This document shows, piece by piece, positions 44,957 through 53,203 of a stretch of 64,000 nucleotides of DNA (position 1 is its first letter; each line of letters begins with the position of its first letter). Both the position numbers and the translations under genes were made by a program. Source of the DNA: Sphingomonas sp. LR60 (GTDB lineage Bacteria > Pseudomonadota > Alphaproteobacteria > Sphingomonadales > Sphingomonadaceae); the NCBI RefSeq assembly GCF_036855935.1, contig NZ_JASPFK010000001.1, forward strand, positions 1,213,501 to 1,277,500, written 5' to 3'. Below the pieces are notes generated by a model. The model made no database searches and was not told where the DNA came from. It saw only the letters and a program-made list of their open reading frames with translations.

Positions 44957-46177
44957 TCAGATGTGGTCAGTGCCGATGCGATAGGTGCGCAAATAGCCGG
45001 CAACATCCGCGGGATCGAACACGGCGCCGTCGAAGAACCGATCCGGCCCCAGCGTCAGTGCGCCCCGATACGCACCCACGGGCATCGGCTGCGTCACCGC
45101 GCCTTCCAGCTTCAGGCTCGCGCCCGGCATCGGTTCACCCATGTCGACCAGCGCACGGCGATAGATGTCGGAGCGGAAAACCTCGGCCGCCTGCCGTTCG
45201 TTATCCGGGCTGGCGGTGATCATCCTCCATCGGACCAGCTGCGAATAGATCCACAGCGCTTGGCTGCGCCACGGGAACCCAGCGGCCTCGCGATGGAACA
45301 GCAACGCGTCGGGCACATCGACGGTGCTTTGATCGGCACTCAAGGTCAGCCGACCCGAAAGCGCAGGCAGCAACGCCGAAGCCGGTTGCCCGACATATTC
45401 GTCGCGGGCGAGCAGCTCAGCCAGCTCTTCACGGTTGGCGGGATCGTCGCACCAGGCGGCCGCCGCGGTGAGCGCCTGAAGCAGGCGGTCGACGACGTCG
45501 GCGTTCGCCTCCATCCAGTCGCGGCGCATCGCCAGCACTTTTTCGACGCCACGCTGCCAAATGCACGGACCGAGCGCCACGGCCTCCGCCAGACCTTCGC
45601 CGATCGCGATGCTGCCATAGGGCTCGCCCGCGATGAAGCCGTCGATCTCGCCGGTGCGTAGCGCTTCCGCCATCAGCGACGGGGGCAGGACGCGCAGCGT
45701 CACGTCGCGATCGGCGTCGATCCCGGCATAGCCGAGCCAATATCGCAGCATCAGCGCGTGGCTGGAGAAGCGGTGGACCACGCCGATGATCGGCTTGCGA
45801 TGGTACAAGCCGATCGCGGCGGCGAAGTCGTGCGCGCTGCCGACCGGATCGGCGGTGCGCCGGATCACGTCGGGGTCGAGGGCGGCGGCGAAACCGCCCG
45901 CCATCACCAGCATGTTGCCGTTGATGTTGAGCTTAAACGGCGCGGCGATCGCCGCGGGATGCTGGCTGAGCCCCAGCGTTACCGCGATCGCGAGTGGCGC
46001 CAGCATGTGCGCGGCCTGAACCTGACCGAACACCAGGCGGTCGCGCACCGTCGCCCAAGATGTGGTGCGCACCAAGGTGAGATCGATGTCGCGCTCGGCG
46101 GCGAAGCCCTTTTCGCGCGCGCTGACCAGCACCGCGCTGTCGGTCAGCGGCAGGAAGGCGATCGCCAGCGGCGTCAC
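44957..46177 (-). CDS. nasS: Nitrate/nitrite sensor NasS (NrtA/CmpA-like)
   Basis: 406 residues of the NrtA/CmpA periplasmic-binding-protein fold: AREKGFAAERDIDLTLVRTT, VFGQVQAAHMLAPLAIAVTL, GEIDGFIAGEPYGSIAIGEG. There is no signal peptide; the fold starts at residue 3. This fits the cytoplasmic sensor NasS rather than a transport component. NasS binds NasT in the absence of nitrate or nitrite and releases it when ligand is present. The GTG start overlaps the nasT stop (GTGA), giving coupled, stoichiometric synthesis, as expected for a sensor-regulator pair. Confidence 0.9.
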   Translation of the reverse strand: MTPLAIAFLPLTDSAVLVSAREKGFAAERDIDLTLVRTTSWATVRDRLVFGQVQAAHMLAPLAIAVTLGLSQHPAAIAAPFKLNINGNMLVMAGGFAAALDPDVIRRTADPVGSAHDFAAAIGLYHRKPIIGVVHRFSSHALMLRYWLGYAGIDADRDVTLRVLPPSLMAEALRTGEIDGFIAGEPYGSIAIGEGLAEAVALGPCIWQRGVEKVLAMRRDWMEANADVVDRLLQALTAAAAWCDDPANREELAELLARDEYVGQPASALLPALSGRLTLSADQSTVDVPDALLFHREAAGFPWRSQALWIYSQLVRWRMITASPDNERQAAEVFRSDIYRRALVDMGEPMPGASLKLEGAVTQPMPVGAYRGALTLGPDRFFDGAVFDPADVAGYLRTYRIGTDHI

Positions 46178-46809
46178 GCGCCACCTCCCAGCAGCCCGGC
46201 CGCGGTGATCAGCGCCTCCGCGACGTCGACGATGCGCCGGTTCTGATTCATCGCGGTCGAGCGCAACAGCGCATAAGCGTCGGGTTCCGACAGGTTGCGG
46301 CTGGTCATCAGGATGCTCTTCGCCTTGTCGATCGTCTTGCGGTCCGCAAGCGCGGTGGTCGCCTCGTCGAGCGCCGCCTGCATACGGGCGAAGGCGTTGA
46401 AGCGGCGGATGGCGAGGTCGATGATCGGTTTGACGCGCTCCTTGCGCAGCCCGTCAACGACATAGGCCGATACGCCCGCATCGATCGCGGCGCCGATCAT
46501 CGTATCGTCCGACCGGTCGACGAACATCGCGATCGGCCGGGCCAGCGCGCGGCTGACCACGAGCATCTCTTCCAGCGTATCGCGGCTGGGATCGCCAAGG
46601 TCCATCAGCACCACGTCGGGCGCCATCCGCTCCAGTCGCGCGACGAAGGCGCCACGCGGCGGCACGACATGGATGTCGTCATAGCCCGCCTCCCGCAATC
46701 CCTCTTCGAGAACGGTCGCGCGAAGGCCGGTATCGTCGATGATCACGATGCGCAGGATGTTCCCGAAGCCTCCTTGCGCCGTTCTGATTGCTGCGCCTGC
46801 GAACGTCAA
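46174..46809 (-). CDS. nasT: ANTAR-domain RNA-binding antiterminator NasT
   Basis: Up to 211 residues. A pseudo-receiver domain (LRIVIIDDTGLRATVLEEGL, DVVLMDLGDPSRDTLEEMLV) is followed by an ANTAR helical bundle (LADRKTIDKAKSILMTSRNL, SEPDAYALLRSTAMNQNRRI). The ANTAR core, with AKSILM, the Tyr of DAYALLR and the Ala-Met-Asn run, is intact. The start is uncertain: TTG at 46809 gives a 17-residue non-homologous extension, whereas AAGGAGG at 46775-46769 precedes a CTG at 46755 that would give MRIVIIDD. NasT binds two-hairpin leader RNAs and prevents termination. It is the first gene of the nitrate locus, and both proposed targets lie downstream. Confidence 0.92.
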   Translation of the reverse strand: MTFAGAAIRTAQGGFGNILRIVIIDDTGLRATVLEEGLREAGYDDIHVVPPRGAFVARLERMAPDVVLMDLGDPSRDTLEEMLVVSRALARPIAMFVDRSDDTMIGAAIDAGVSAYVVDGLRKERVKPIIDLAIRRFNAFARMQAALDEATTALADRKTIDKAKSILMTSRNLSEPDAYALLRSTAMNQNRRIVDVAEALITAAGLLGGGA

Positions 46810-46869
46810 TTCGTGATTTCGACAGGGCTCGTTTCTGAGTGACCCGCATCGGAAACTTGCGCGACCGCG

Positions 46870-47997
46870 CTATTCCGATGGACGCAATGTGAGCAGCGTA
46901 ATCTCGGACGGCACCCCAAGCCGAAGCGCGAAGCCCGGCCACAGGCCGGTGCCGTTGCTGACGTACAGCGTCATCCCGCCGACCGCGTATCGTCCCGACA
47001 CATAGCCGGCATTGCCGCGCGCGACGAGCCGGTCGAGACCGACGATCATGCCGCCATGGGTATGCCCGGAGAGCTGAAGCGCTACGCCGCGCGCAGCCGC
47101 ATTGCGTGCATCGCGAGGCTGATGGTCGAGCAGGATGATCGGGGCGCGGACGGGGGCTCCCTGGAGTGCAAGCGCGAGATCGGGCTTGGCCTCACCGACG
47201 CTTGGCGCCGACAGGTCCGTGACCCCGGCGACGATCAGCCGCTCACCCCCACGTTCGATCACGGCATGTTTGTTCGTCAACATGCGAAAATTCATGGACG
47301 ACAGGTGCCGCATCCATGCGCCGTAATCGAAGAAATATTCGTGGTTGCCCGGGATCGCATAGACTCCGTCCGGTGCACGGAGCTGCTGCAATGGCGCTAC
47401 GTCCTCGCGACGCATCTCGACCGAGCCGTCGATGAAATCGCCTGTCACGACGATCAGGTCAGCACCGGCTCCATTGGCACGATCCACCACTGCCTTCGTC
47501 CATCCGGGGGTAAAAAGCCGGCTGATATGAAGGTCGGTAAGCTGAACGATCCTGTAGCCGTCGAAGGATCGCGGCAGGTCACGGATCGCCACCGTCACGT
47601 TCTTTACCGGCGGAACACGGAGCGCGTTGGCCACTCCGACCCCGGCCAGTACCGCCGCCAGTCCCCCAACGGCGTAGCGTAGTGCGGCCGGTTCCCAGAT
47701 CATCTCACGACGAACGAGCATCGTCAGCAGCGCCCCCAGGTCGAGCAGCAACTGGAACACGGCAAGGAGGACGAGGGCGCCAAACGCCCAGTTGAAAAGG
47801 ATCACGATCAGCCGCGGGAACTCGGGCGCGAACACCGAGCCCGACGAGAAGCGGCTCCACAGGTGGAACTGCGACGCCGCCAGCATCAGGAGCCCCGCAG
47901 GTATCTTTGCCCAGAGCGGCAGCGGCAGGGGTGACAGCCAGCGTGCCAGGACGATCAGCGCTGGTATTGCGAAGACGACGTTGAAGATGGGACGCAC
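46870..47997 (-). CDS. Membrane-anchored metallophosphoesterase (YkuE/YaeI-like)
   Basis: 375 residues. About four N-terminal membrane segments (residues 1-130: FNVVFAIPALIVLARWL, IPAGLLMLAASQFHLW, LFNWAFGALVLLAVFQLL, YAVGGLAAVLAGVGVANAL) are followed by a calcineurin-like phosphoesterase: VQLTDLHISRLF, VVTGDFIDGS, AIPGNHEYFFDYG, LLDHQP and LSGHTHGG. These are complete metal-ligand motifs. Relatives include lipid-modifying and UDP-diacylglucosamine-type phosphoesterases. It is co-directional with nasT (60 bases apart) but probably unrelated to nitrate. The substrate is unknown. Confidence 0.88.
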   Translation of the reverse strand: MRPIFNVVFAIPALIVLARWLSPLPLPLWAKIPAGLLMLAASQFHLWSRFSSGSVFAPEFPRLIVILFNWAFGALVLLAVFQLLLDLGALLTMLVRREMIWEPAALRYAVGGLAAVLAGVGVANALRVPPVKNVTVAIRDLPRSFDGYRIVQLTDLHISRLFTPGWTKAVVDRANGAGADLIVVTGDFIDGSVEMRREDVAPLQQLRAPDGVYAIPGNHEYFFDYGAWMRHLSSMNFRMLTNKHAVIERGGERLIVAGVTDLSAPSVGEAKPDLALALQGAPVRAPIILLDHQPRDARNAAARGVALQLSGHTHGGMIVGLDRLVARGNAGYVSGRYAVGGMTLYVSNGTGLWPGFALRLGVPSEITLLTLRPSE

Positions 47998-48236
47998 TCC
48001 GGATTCTACATGCGATGCGACCCGTAAACGACGCGTACGCAGTGTGTGTCCGCCGATGCTACCGACGCGCGTTGTAATTCAGGATCTTGGCCGGCGATCA
48101 GTGCCGAGCCAGTCTCACGGAAGCTAGGCGGCGGGCGGAGTCAGGCGCTCGCAATGGCACGCATCCGGAGTCACGCCGTCGCTTACAAAGGGCCCGTCCG
48201 GCAGTCCGGAACGGGGGGCAATGAGGCAGGTCGCGC

Positions 48237-50686
48237 TTACTTGGCGATGGGCGTGGCCGTTGATGTTGCAACGGAAGGCTTGGGCTTGACGTAACGGTCG
48301 AGCCAGTCCGTCATCTGCCACAAGGTTTCCCCGGTTGATTCCAGCGCGCGATACCCATGCGGCTCATTGGGCAGGACGACGTAGCGGACGGTCGCGCCAT
48401 TGCCCTTGAGCGCAGCGTACATGCGCTCGGACTGGATCGGGAAGGTGCCGCTGTTGTCGTCGGCCGCGCCATGGATGAGGAGGATCGGCGCCTTGATCCG
48501 GTCGGCATAGGTGAACGGACTCATTTCGGTGTAGGTCGGGGTCGCCTGCCAATAGGTTCGCTGCTCGGCCTGGAAGCCGAACGGGGTTAGCGTGCGGTTG
48601 TACGCGCCCGAGCGTGCAATGCCGGCGCGGAACAGGTCGGTGTGGGCGAGCAGATTGGCGGTCATGAAGGCACCGTAGCTGTGCCCACCGACCGCCATGC
48701 GTGTCCGGTCGCCGACGCCGAGTTTCACCACCGCATCGACCGCGGCCTGCGCGTCGTCGCGCAATTGCTTGACATAGGTGTCGTTGGCCTCGGCGTCGCC
48801 CTCGCCGATGATCGGCATCGCCGGATCGTCGAGGATCGCATAGCCCTGGGTCAGCAGGAACAGGTGGCTGATCCCGCGCGGACGCGTGAAGCGGTTGCCC
48901 TGATCGACCGTTTGCCCGGCGACCTTCGCGTCGGTAAATTCGGAAGGGTAGGCCCAGAGGAGCGTCGGCAGCGGACCGTCGCGCTTGGCGTCGTAACCGG
49001 CGGGCAGATAGAGCGTGCCCGACAAGGGAACGCCGTCTGCGCGCTTATAGGTGATCGTCCGCTGGGTGACGCCAGCGAATACCGGATTTGGGTCCGGGAA
49101 CGAGGTGACGGCCTTTGCGCGATCGCCCTTAGTGTTGCGGATCATGTAGTTCGGGGCTTGCGTCGCACTTTCACGCCGCGTCAGGATGCGCCCGCGGTCA
49201 TCCAGCATCGCCACCACCGGCTCATAATAGGGGGCTTGGCGTTCCAGATCCGGGTTTGCTTGCCGCCGGCAAGCGGCAGGGTGGCAAGGAACGGGAATGC
49301 CCCTTCCTTGGTGGCGCCCTCGCCGGTGACATAGATGGCGTCGTGCGCAGGCGTGAAGCGCATCACCGGCTTGCCGGCGCTGTTCTCGTCGATCAGCGGC
49401 TCGCCCGGATCACCGTACTGATCCTGATAATTGAACGTCAGCAGCGTGCGGCCTTGACCGGGGCGTGACGGAGCAACTGCCAGCCGGTGCTCGGTTCGCG
49501 TGCGCCAATCGCGCGCCACGATCATCGCAAAACCGTTGTCCCCCCACATCGTCTCGGCATAGCGCGAGGGCGTCTGCGCAAGCTCGACGGGCGCCGCGTC
49601 GAACGGCGCGGCCTGCATCACGATCTTGTCGTGGAAGGCGACCTTCGTGCGCGGATTGCCCCCGTCTAGCGCTTCCGCCCAGACCAGCGTCGCCGGCGCA
49701 TCGGAACGCCACGTCGCTTCGCGTGGCCCTTTCACGGTGGCGTCGAAGTCGACGGGCAGGTCGTCGGCGAGCGGCCGGTCGACCAGCGTCCTGACCGGGT
49801 TTCCCTCGATCGTCGATACGGCGATCTCGGTCGCGAAGAAGCGGGCGGGCAGCAGATAGGAGTAAGGACGCTTCAGCTGCTCGGTCAGAAGGTAGCGACC
49901 ATCGGGCGAAACGCTGAAATCGGTCACGAGCCCCGCTTTACCGATCGGCTTCGCAACGCCATCGAGCCCGATGCGGACGAGCTGCCCGGTAAAATAATGG
50001 TCGAACAGCGCCTCGTCATAGGTGTTGTGAAGCAAGTCCTCGTACGTGCGCGCAGCTGACGTGCGGCCGCTGCTTTCCTGCACGACGGGGCCGGTCGGGG
50101 TCGTCGCAGCGACAGGAGGGGCGCCCCGTCCAGCGGGTATCGTATAGGCAATCAGCGCGGTTCCGTCGGGCATCCAGACATAGGGAGAGCCGAAGGTGCC
50201 GTTCAAACCTTTGGCGATCGGACGAGCGCTGCCGTCGCGATCGGCGATCCATAGCGACAGGCCGTCGGGCTCCTGGGCATAGAAGGCCAGGCGACTGCCA
50301 TTGGGAGACCAGCGCGGTGCAGCGAAGCGCAAGCCGGCCGGAAGTTTGACGTCGATGGTGCGGCCGCCGTCGATGTCCTTGAAGCTCAGGCGATTGAGCC
50401 ATTGGACGCGCACCTCGGCCTGGCCGTTGGTGGCGGGATCGATGCGGTAGCCACCGAGCCGCAGGATGGGTTTGGAGAGATTGGCGATCGTCGGCAGGTT
50501 CTCCCGGCCGAGGATTGCGAGCGTGCGATGGTCGGGACTGATCGCAACCGCCGGTGTGGGCGGCATCTCGAGTGCTTTGGCGATCGGATCAGGCGCGCGA
50601 TGGTAAGTGGTGCCAGGCGTCTGCGCGGTTGCAGCCGAGGCAAAGAGGATGGCGATCAGGCAGGCACGCGCGCGCATTCGTAACAC
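48237..50686 (-). pseudogene. S9-family (prolyl oligopeptidase-like) peptidase split by a frameshift
   Basis: The first frame (50686 to about 49235) encodes a signal peptide (LIAILFASAATAQ) and a WD40-like propeller (ISPDHRTLAILG, RWSPNGSRLAFYAQ, SPDGRYLLTEQ). The second (from about 49230 to 48237) encodes the alpha/beta hydrolase domain with the Ser elbow GGHSYGAFMTANLL, Asp in HGAADDNSG and His in NEPHGY. The join is in the run at 49230-49237: on the coding strand AAGCCCCCTATTATG would need one extra base to give the usual AKAPYYEPVV. About 815 residues if repaired. Without the fix no active enzyme is made. It may be a real pseudogene or an assembly error. Confidence 0.88.
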
Positions 50687-50822
50687 CTTGTCGTTAAGGA
50701 CCGTCGATGTGCCACGGCCGGGTCAGACCGGCCAGCGACTTTCGCGAGGGTCGGCGCACAAGGCGGTTGGTCTGCCGGGAGCAAGCGGATAGGGATACGG
50801 CTGCTTGGCGCCCGGCGCTGGT

Positions 50823-51554
50823 ATGCAGATGATGGCACAACGTCGATCCTCCCGTAACGCGAAACGACGCAAGGCACAGCGAGACGCCGCTGCGGAGCGC
50901 TGGTTGCTGCTGCTGTTCGTCGTGGCCGCTGTGGCCATCGCGGCGGGACTTCTGGATTCCGGCTCCTTCAAGGCGAGACCAAAGCGTCCGCAGGCAATGA
51001 CGATGGCGGAGGCTCGCACGTCGAACGCCGGTGTTCCGATCGTCGCGCGCGCGCGTGTCAGCGCAGCGCCGTATCGTTTTCGCGGCGGACCGGCCGAACG
51101 CGCGCAGGCGGTCGACTGCCTCGCCACGGCCGCGCTTTACGAAGTGGGTGACGATCCACGCGGGCAACGCGCCGTCATCCAGGTCATCCTCAACCGTTCG
51201 CGGACGGCCGGTTTTCCCCGCACGATCTGCGGCGTCGTCTATCAGGGTTTCGAGCGGACGACCGGTTGCCAATTCTCCTTCACCTGTGACGGCTCGATCA
51301 GACGGCGCACCCGGCATTACGGCTGGTCGGCGGCGCGGCGCGTGGCGAAGAGCGCGCTGGCAGGGCGGGTCTTTGCCGATGTGGGGCGCGCGACACATTA
51401 TCATGCTGACTGGATGGTGCCGTACTGGCGCGACACGATGACCAAGGTGGCGAAGGTCGACACCCACCTCTTCTACGTGCGCCGGCGAGGGTTGCCGGAG
51501 AGCGCCCGAGGAACGCCGTATGTGCGGAACGTCGTGCAGCGTCGGTCGCTGTAA
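50823..51554 (+). CDS. SleB-type cell wall hydrolase
   Basis: 243 residues from the first ATG; a TTG at 50805 and ATGs at 50829 and 50832 are alternatives. A basic N-terminus precedes one membrane segment (RWLLLLFVVAAVAIAAGLL), so it is anchored with its catalytic part in the periplasm. The Hydrolase_2 (SleB) domain occupies about residues 95-220: CLATAALYEVGDDPRGQRAV, VILNRSRTAGFPRTICGVVY, CQFSFTCDGS and THYHADWMVPYW. It contains the expected acidic residue in ALYEVGDD. These enzymes cut peptidoglycan, as lytic transglycosylases in SleB. It is divergent from the S9 peptidase gene. Confidence 0.9.
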   Translation: MQMMAQRRSSRNAKRRKAQRDAAAERWLLLLFVVAAVAIAAGLLDSGSFKARPKRPQAMTMAEARTSNAGVPIVARARVSAAPYRFRGGPAERAQAVDCLATAALYEVGDDPRGQRAVIQVILNRSRTAGFPRTICGVVYQGFERTTGCQFSFTCDGSIRRRTRHYGWSAARRVAKSALAGRVFADVGRATHYHADWMVPYWRDTMTKVAKVDTHLFYVRRRGLPESARGTPYVRNVVQRRSL

Positions 51555-51587
51555 CTATCCGGACGCTCAGGTCCGAGGAGATTTCCG

Positions 51588-51836
51588 ATGGCAGACGCCG
51601 GAACTGCGACGCTCTACCGCATGGTTTTGCCCGAACACACTTGTCCGTTCGGCGTTCGCGCCAAGCAGATGCTCGAAGCGGCGGGGTATGACGTGGACGA
51701 TCGCATCCTGCTGTCGCGCGAGGAAGTCGACGCGTTCAAGGCTGAACAGGGCGTCGCGACCACCCCGCAGATCTTCATCGACGGCGAGCGGATCGGCGGG
51801 AGCGATGAACTCGAGCGCTATCTCGCTCAGGGCTAA
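51588..51836 (+). CDS. Glutaredoxin family protein
   Basis: 82 residues, the size of a classical glutaredoxin. The active site reads HTCPFGVRAKQML, with a single Cys where dithiol enzymes have CPYC, so it is monothiol. The cis-Pro loop VATTPQIFIDGERIGGSDEL and the following helix are intact and would bind glutathione. It may reduce glutathione mixed disulfides or carry Fe-S clusters. It is followed 4 bases later by tspO and then by a DCC thiol-oxidoreductase-like gene, so a redox-related operon is likely. Confidence 0.92.
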   Translation: MADAGTATLYRMVLPEHTCPFGVRAKQMLEAAGYDVDDRILLSREEVDAFKAEQGVATTPQIFIDGERIGGSDELERYLAQG

Positions 51837-51840
51837 CCGG

Positions 51841-52368
51841 ATGGCGGGCAACGATCCACATCTCCCGCGCGGCCTGTCGCGCCTTGCGGCGTTTGCCGTG
51901 GTCGGCGCGGTGCTCGGCGCGAGCGCGATCGTCGGCAGACGCAACGCACCCGACCCGTCGCATCCAGGCATTCGCCGCTGGTATCGACGGCTCGAAAAAC
52001 CCGGCTTCACACCGCCCGATGCGGCCTTCGGCGCGGTTTGGCCGGTGCTGGAAACCGGTCTCGCAGTCGGTGGCTATCGTTTGCTGCGGCACCCCGGCGG
52101 GCTCGAGCGCAACGCCGCTGTCGGCCTGTGGCTGGCCAATACCGCGATGGTTGGCGGCTGGACGCAGCTGTTCTTTCGCGAGCGGCAGCTTGGTGCCAGC
52201 GCAGCGGCGTCGGCGGCGATGGTCGTGACTGGCGCCGGCTATGTTCTTACCGCCGCAAAGGTGGATCGCCCCGCCTCAGCCTTGGGGGTGCCGTTCGTAG
52301 GATGGCTCGCTTTCGCCACGATCCTCTCAGGGCGCATCTGGCGCGACAATGCCGCGGTCGCGCGGTGA
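51841..52368 (+). CDS. tspO: TspO/MBR-family membrane protein
   Basis: 175 residues with five membrane segments. TspO hallmarks are WYRRLEKPGFTPPDAAFGAV with WPVLETGLAVGGYRLL, NTAMVGGWTQLFFRERQLGA, and a last helix ending LAFATILSGRIW. The ATG at 51841 is 4 bases after the glutaredoxin stop. TspO binds porphyrins and cholesterol-like ligands and acts in tetrapyrrole or stress regulation in alphaproteobacteria. The usual Trp-rich second loop is partly altered (HPGGLERNAAVGLWLANT), so tetrapyrrole binding should not be assumed. Confidence 0.85.
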   Translation: MAGNDPHLPRGLSRLAAFAVVGAVLGASAIVGRRNAPDPSHPGIRRWYRRLEKPGFTPPDAAFGAVWPVLETGLAVGGYRLLRHPGGLERNAAVGLWLANTAMVGGWTQLFFRERQLGASAAASAAMVVTGAGYVLTAAKVDRPASALGVPFVGWLAFATILSGRIWRDNAAVAR

Positions 52369-52727
52369 GGCGGGTTACGGTCTGGCATGATGGCGACTGC
52401 CCCCTTTGCCGGCGTGAGATTGCGACGATGCGCCGTCTCGATCGGCGTGGCGCGATCGACTTCGTCGACGTGACGGGGGCGGGGACGTGTCCGCTGGATC
52501 GGGCCGAAATGCTGGCACGCTTCCATGCGCGCGAGGAGGGTGGTCCGTTGTTGTCAGGCGCAGCCGCTTTCGCCGCGATGTGGCGTGCGATTCCGGTGTT
52601 GCGACCGTTGGGCGAAGTAGCGCGGAACCGCCTTGCTCTGGCGCTACTCGAGCGCCTCTACGGCCGCTTCCTTCGTGTACGACCGCGGCTGCAGCGATGG
52701 CTGGCGTCGCGCGAGGCGCGGGCATGA
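52365..52727 (+). CDS. DCC-family thiol-disulfide oxidoreductase-like protein (DUF393)
   Basis: 120 residues starting at a GTG that overlaps the tspO stop (GTGA). The N-terminal VWHDGDCPLCRREIATMRRL is the DxDCxxC hallmark of the family. The C-terminal half has AAFAAMWRAIPVLRPLGEVA and two hydrophobic helices. A role in thiol redox chemistry is assumed from the CxxC but has not been shown for the family in general. It is probably co-translated with tspO and the glutaredoxin gene. Confidence 0.9.
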   Translation: MRRVTVWHDGDCPLCRREIATMRRLDRRGAIDFVDVTGAGTCPLDRAEMLARFHAREEGGPLLSGAAAFAAMWRAIPVLRPLGEVARNRLALALLERLYGRFLRVRPRLQRWLASREARA

Positions 52728-52778
52728 GGCTGTCGCTCCGGGGCGGGTAAGTGTTTGGTATCGGGGCGTACTAATCGC

Positions 52779-53054
52779 CTAGGCGCGGCGTGCTGTTGGC
52801 CGCAGCCCCATCAGTCGCAACGCGCGGAGCACCGTTCCGTGCGTGATCGGTCCTCCGCGCGGCGCAAGCAGTTGGAAGGCTTGGCAGGCCGCGACCAGCG
52901 TGCGCGTATCGGGAAAGCTGTCGAGCCGCCCGGTTTCGGCGCGATGCCGGCGGATCGTTGCCTCCAGGCAGCGGATGATCGGTTCGGCGCGGGCATAAGC
53001 GTCCGCGCGCCGCGCGCCGTGCCGAAGCTCCAGATCACCGATACCGTCCATCAT
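52779..53054 (-). CDS. Hypothetical protein
   Basis: 91 residues from the ATG at 53054 (a TTG at 53084 is open but has no support). The sequence is helical and basic: LELRHGARRADAYARAEPII, RCLEATIRRHRAETGRLD, LVAACQAFQLLAPRGGPITH. I do not recognise the family. Composition is coding-like and the frame is not contained in a larger gene on the other strand, so it is probably real. It lies downstream of, and opposite to, the DCC gene. Confidence 0.5.
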   Translation of the reverse strand: MMDGIGDLELRHGARRADAYARAEPIIRCLEATIRRHRAETGRLDSFPDTRTLVAACQAFQLLAPRGGPITHGTVLRALRLMGLRPTARRA

Positions 53055-53203
53055 CGCGGCGGCTCTTAGCAGCTTGATTAACAAGCACCATCCGACGAGC
53101 GCCGAGCTGATTGCAGATCGCGATCAGCGTGCGCAGTGGCGCCGTCAGCGCCTGCTCGACATGCCGGGCATCGGGTGATCGGGGACGAGCAGGGCCGCCA
53201 GTC

